NCBI RefSeq assembly: GCF_005497185.1
Contig: NZ_RJTN01000003.1
Location: 1 to 64,000 of the forward strand
DNA from: Pectobacterium polonicum
GTDB lineage: Bacteria > Pseudomonadota > Gammaproteobacteria > Enterobacterales > Enterobacteriaceae
Length of the DNA: 64,000 bases
Reading direction: 5' to 3'
The notes beneath the pieces were generated by a model, which saw only the letters and a list, made by a program, of their open reading frames with translations, was not told the DNA's origin and ran no database searches. The position numbers and the translations under genes are program-made. This document shows positions 61,546 to 64,000 of this stretch, one piece after another. Numbering within the stretch: position 1 is the stretch's first letter; each line of letters begins with the position of its first letter.

Positions 61546-62252
61546 TTACTTTACAGGAACTGGCTTTTGGCTACCGTGGACAACCGCCATTAGGTACGCT
61601 CAGCGGGTGTTTTCATCAGGGATCGTTGACGGCAATGATTGGCGCGAACGGTACGGGGAAATCGACCCTGCTGAAAACGCTGGCGGGGTTGCTGCCGCCG
61701 CTTTACGGTACGTTCAGCCTCGGAGCGAGTAGCCAAGAGAATGCTATCGGCTATCTGCCACAGCTCTCCGAATTCGATCGGCAGTTTCCTATTAACGTGC
61801 GCGATCTGGTGCTGATGGGTTCACTGCCCCATCGCGGCTTGTTACGGAGTATTAACGCCAACTGGCACCGCAAAGCCACTGATGCACTCGACGCCGTCTC
61901 AATGGGAGATTTCGCCAATCGTCATATTGGCGTCCTTTCCGGCGGGCAGCTACAGCGCGTGCTCTTCGCGCGACTGCTGCTGACACAGGCTCCCATCATT
62001 CTGCTGGACGAGCCTTTTACCGGCGTCGATAGCCAAACCACGAAAACGCTCTTGCAGATTATCGAACAGCTTCACGCCGAAGGCAGAACCATTCTTACCG
62101 TGTTGCACGATCTGGAACTGGTTAATCAGCATTTTCCAACTATCTTGCACCTTACCCCAGATGGCCATCGCTGGGGAGATGCCCATCCCATATTACATAG
62201 CCTGCGCAAGGCGGAAAGTGATACGCCAACGCTCAGGATCGTCACGTCATGA
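61542..62252 (+). CDS. metal ABC transporter ATPase (zinc/manganese type)
   Basis: A 236-residue ATPase of the metal-chelate family (ZnuC/SitB/MntB): ITLQELAFGYRGQPPLGTLSG, Walker A GANGTGKST, YLPQLSEFDRQFPINVRDLVLMG, signature LSGGQLQRVLFARLLL, Walker B ILLDEPF and H-loop TVLHDLEL. The frame opens far upstream, but the ATG at 61542 gives the family start and overlaps the microprotein stop. It overlaps the permease start as ATGA. The Zur box upstream points to zinc. Confidence 0.92.
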   Translation: MITLQELAFGYRGQPPLGTLSGCFHQGSLTAMIGANGTGKSTLLKTLAGLLPPLYGTFSLGASSQENAIGYLPQLSEFDRQFPINVRDLVLMGSLPHRGLLRSINANWHRKATDALDAVSMGDFANRHIGVLSGGQLQRVLFARLLLTQAPIILLDEPFTGVDSQTTKTLLQIIEQLHAEGRTILTVLHDLELVNQHFPTILHLTPDGHRWGDAHPILHSLRKAESDTPTLRIVTS

Positions 62253-63103
62253 TGCTATTTCATCTTATTACTTCTCCGTTTACCGAATTTGGTTTTATGC
62301 GCCGTGCGCTGGTCGGTTGTCTGGTCATCACGCTGAGCGCCGCGCCATTGGGCTGCTTCCTGCTGTTGCGACGCATGAGCTTGATTGGTGATGCGCTGTC
62401 ACATGCGGTGTTACCCGGCGTCGCCATCGGCTACCTCATTTCGGGGATGTCGCTGCTGGCGATGGGCATTGGCGGCTTCATTGCCGGGCTGTCCGTCGCC
62501 ATGCTCTCTGGCTTCGTCACCCGCCACACGGAATTGAAAGAGGATGCCAGCTTTGCTGGATTTTACCTCGGTTCGCTGGCGCTCGGCGTGACGTTGGTTT
62601 CACTGCGCGGCTCCAGCGTCGATCTGCTGCATGTGCTGTTCGGATCGATTCTGGCGGTAGATCGCGCGGCACTGATCGACATTGCACTGATTGGCTCTGC
62701 CTCCTTGCTGGTACTGGCCGCTCTCTATCGGGCGCTGGTGATTGAATCATTTGACGTGACCTTCCTGCGCATGAACTCAGGGCGGTATCGGGCATTGATC
62801 CACGGCCTGTTTCTGTCGCTGGTAGTGCTCAATCTGGTTGCCGGGTTCCAACTGCTAGGCACGCTGATGACGGTCGGCATGATGATGCTGCCAGCCGCCA
62901 GCGCACGGTTCTGGACGCAGCGCCTGCCCGCAATGCTCGGCATCGCAGTGCTGCAAGGAATGATTGCCAGCCTGATCGGGCTGCTGTGGTCTTACTATGC
63001 CGAGTTGCCTGCTGGCCCCGCCATCATCCTGACGATGACGCTGTTTTTCTGTTTCTCGGTCTGTGTTGGTCACCACGGCGGGCTGTTACGCCTGCGTCGT
63101 TGA
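62249..63103 (+). CDS. metal ABC transporter permease (ABC-3 family)
   Basis: A 284-residue membrane protein of the ZnuB/SitC family with about eight helices: MRRALVGCLVITLSAAPLGCFLLLRRMSLIGDALSHAVLPGVAIGYLISG (family signature), SVDLLHVLFGSILAVDRAAL, FQLLGTLMTVGMMMLPAASARFW and LLWSYYAELPAGPAIILTMTLFFCFSVCVG. The start overlaps the ATPase stop by 4 bases. It forms the channel for the ATPase and the binding protein encoded on either side. Confidence 0.93.
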   Translation: MMLFHLITSPFTEFGFMRRALVGCLVITLSAAPLGCFLLLRRMSLIGDALSHAVLPGVAIGYLISGMSLLAMGIGGFIAGLSVAMLSGFVTRHTELKEDASFAGFYLGSLALGVTLVSLRGSSVDLLHVLFGSILAVDRAALIDIALIGSASLLVLAALYRALVIESFDVTFLRMNSGRYRALIHGLFLSLVVLNLVAGFQLLGTLMTVGMMMLPAASARFWTQRLPAMLGIAVLQGMIASLIGLLWSYYAELPAGPAIILTMTLFFCFSVCVGHHGGLLRLRR

Positions 63104-63143
63104 CCGATCCATTTCGTTATCTGCAACTGTCTGTGAGGGAAAA

Positions 63144-64000
63144 ATGAAACGTTCACTATTAGCTATCGCGTTATCCGGCCTGCTGCTTAGCCCACTGGCG
63201 ATGGCAAAAAATCTTGATGTAGTTGCCAGCTTTTCCGTACTTGGCGATATGGTCAGCCACATCGGCGGCGATCGTGTTACCGTGACCGATCTGGTGAAAC
63301 CGAATGGCGATCCGCATGAGTTTGAACCGTCGCCAAAAGACAGTAAAACGCTGGCTAGCGCCGATCTGGTTTTCGTTAATGGTCTAGGCTTAGAAGGCTG
63401 GATCGACAGACTGGTCACCGCATCTGGCTATCATGGCGACGTTATTACAGCCTCCAACGGGATTGAAACACGCTCAATGGTGGAAGACGGCAAAACGGAA
63501 ACCGATCCGCATGCCTGGAACAGCATGAGCAACGGCGTGATCTACGCACACAATATCGTCAATGCGCTGGCAAAAGCCGATCCTGCCAATGCCGATTACT
63601 ATCGTCAGCAGGGAGAAGCCTACATCACACAGCTACAGGAGCTGGATCGCTACGCGAAGAAAACCTTTGCCGCTATCCCGCCAGAAAAGCGCAAGGTGCT
63701 GACCAGCCATGACGCATTCGGCTACTTCAGTCAGGCCTATGGCGTGAAGTTCCTGTCGCCGGTGGGCTACTCTACCGAATCTGAAGCCAGCAGCAAAAAA
63801 GTGGCCTCGCTGATTAAGCAAATCAAGCAAGAGAAGGTGAAAAGCTACTTCATTGAGAACCAGACCGATGGGCGTCTGGTGAAGCAAATCGCCAATGCCA
63901 GCGGCGCACAGCCCGGCGGTGAACTGTACCCTGAAGCCCTGACCGACGCGTCCGGCCCGGCAGCGACCTATACGAGCGCGTTTAAGCACAACGTCGATAC
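63144..64000 (+). CDS. metal ABC transporter binding protein, cut by window end
   Basis: 285 residues are visible, with no stop before the window ends. The signal peptide MKRSLLAIALSGLLLSPLAMA is followed by a cluster A-I (ZnuA/SitA-type) metal-binding protein: VVASFSVLGDMVSHIGGDRVTVTDLVKPNGDPHEFEPSPKD (His58), DPHAWNSMSNG (His123), LTSHDAFGYFSQAYG (His189) and YPEALTDASGPA (a fourth, acidic ligand). The His-rich loop typical of ZnuA is absent, so it is closer to SitA/YfeA-type proteins although the operon carries a Zur box. A GAGGGA site precedes the ATG. Confidence 0.92.
   Translation, partial: MKRSLLAIALSGLLLSPLAMAKNLDVVASFSVLGDMVSHIGGDRVTVTDLVKPNGDPHEFEPSPKDSKTLASADLVFVNGLGLEGWIDRLVTASGYHGDVITASNGIETRSMVEDGKTETDPHAWNSMSNGVIYAHNIVNALAKADPANADYYRQQGEAYITQLQELDRYAKKTFAAIPPEKRKVLTSHDAFGYFSQAYGVKFLSPVGYSTESEASSKKVASLIKQIKQEKVKSYFIENQTDGRLVKQIANASGAQPGGELYPEALTDASGPAATYTSAFKHNVD

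Overview
The window reads as chromosomal DNA of a soft-rot enterobacterium, most likely Pectobacterium. The evidence is gene content at close to enterobacterial identity (aas-lplT, elaA, lysA-lysR, dusA-pspG-qorA-dnaB-alr, tyrB, yjbQ, uvrA-ssb), an OmrA/B-type small RNA beside aas, type I-F CRISPR repeats, and sugar and uronate catabolic genes. The species call is inference. I saw no rRNA, tRNA, prophage or complete insertion sequence.

Layout. 1-7.3 kb: 3' end of a LysR regulator, an entericidin-type lipoprotein gene found by eye, elaA, lplT-aas, an omrA/B-like sRNA, and a chemoreceptor. 7.4-13.6 kb: a diacetylchitobiose/cellobiose-type PTS (IIC, IIB, divergent IIA) with a 6-phospho-beta-glucosidase, a LacI regulator, a UxuR-like regulator and an acetyltransferase. 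13.7-19.2 kb: a glycerate module (GntP permease, glycerate kinase, an extra pyruvate kinase) next to cdaR. 19.5-26.1 kb: small transport and regulator pairs, lysA/lysR, and a secreted metallo-beta-lactamase-fold protein overlapping a DsbA-like protein. 26.3-28.8 kb: an AT-richer patch with a Sel1-repeat protein, an unknown beta-rich protein and an ATP-grasp protein. 29-40.3 kb: housekeeping genes dusA, pspG, qorA, dnaB, alr, an aromatic amino acid permease with a divergent Lrp-type regulator, yitT-like, tyrB and ygjP-like.

40.36-40.81 kb holds an orphan type I-F CRISPR locus in which two short arrays face opposite ways and are fused through one palindromic hybrid repeat. No leader and no cas gene is visible. 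40.8-47 kb: yjbQ, uvrA and ssb (divergent, with an SOS box) and an exported amidohydrolase.

48.1-60.9 kb is a coherent and largely uncharacterised carbohydrate-uptake locus. The leftward operon encodes an 820-residue protein of unknown family, a GH105-type unsaturated uronyl hydrolase, an ABC ATPase, two permeases and a LacI regulator. The rightward operon encodes the sugar-binding protein, a half-length BadF-like pseudokinase, a full BadF/NagK-like kinase and a Tat-exported metallophosphoesterase. Both are driven from one intergenic region with two identical 16-bp palindromes and a perfect CRP site. I infer import of a uronate-containing oligosaccharide; the substrate is unknown.

61-64 kb: a hairpin-rich non-coding stretch, then a Zur-box-controlled metal ABC operon (a 36-residue membrane microprotein, ATPase, permease and a binding protein cut by the window end).
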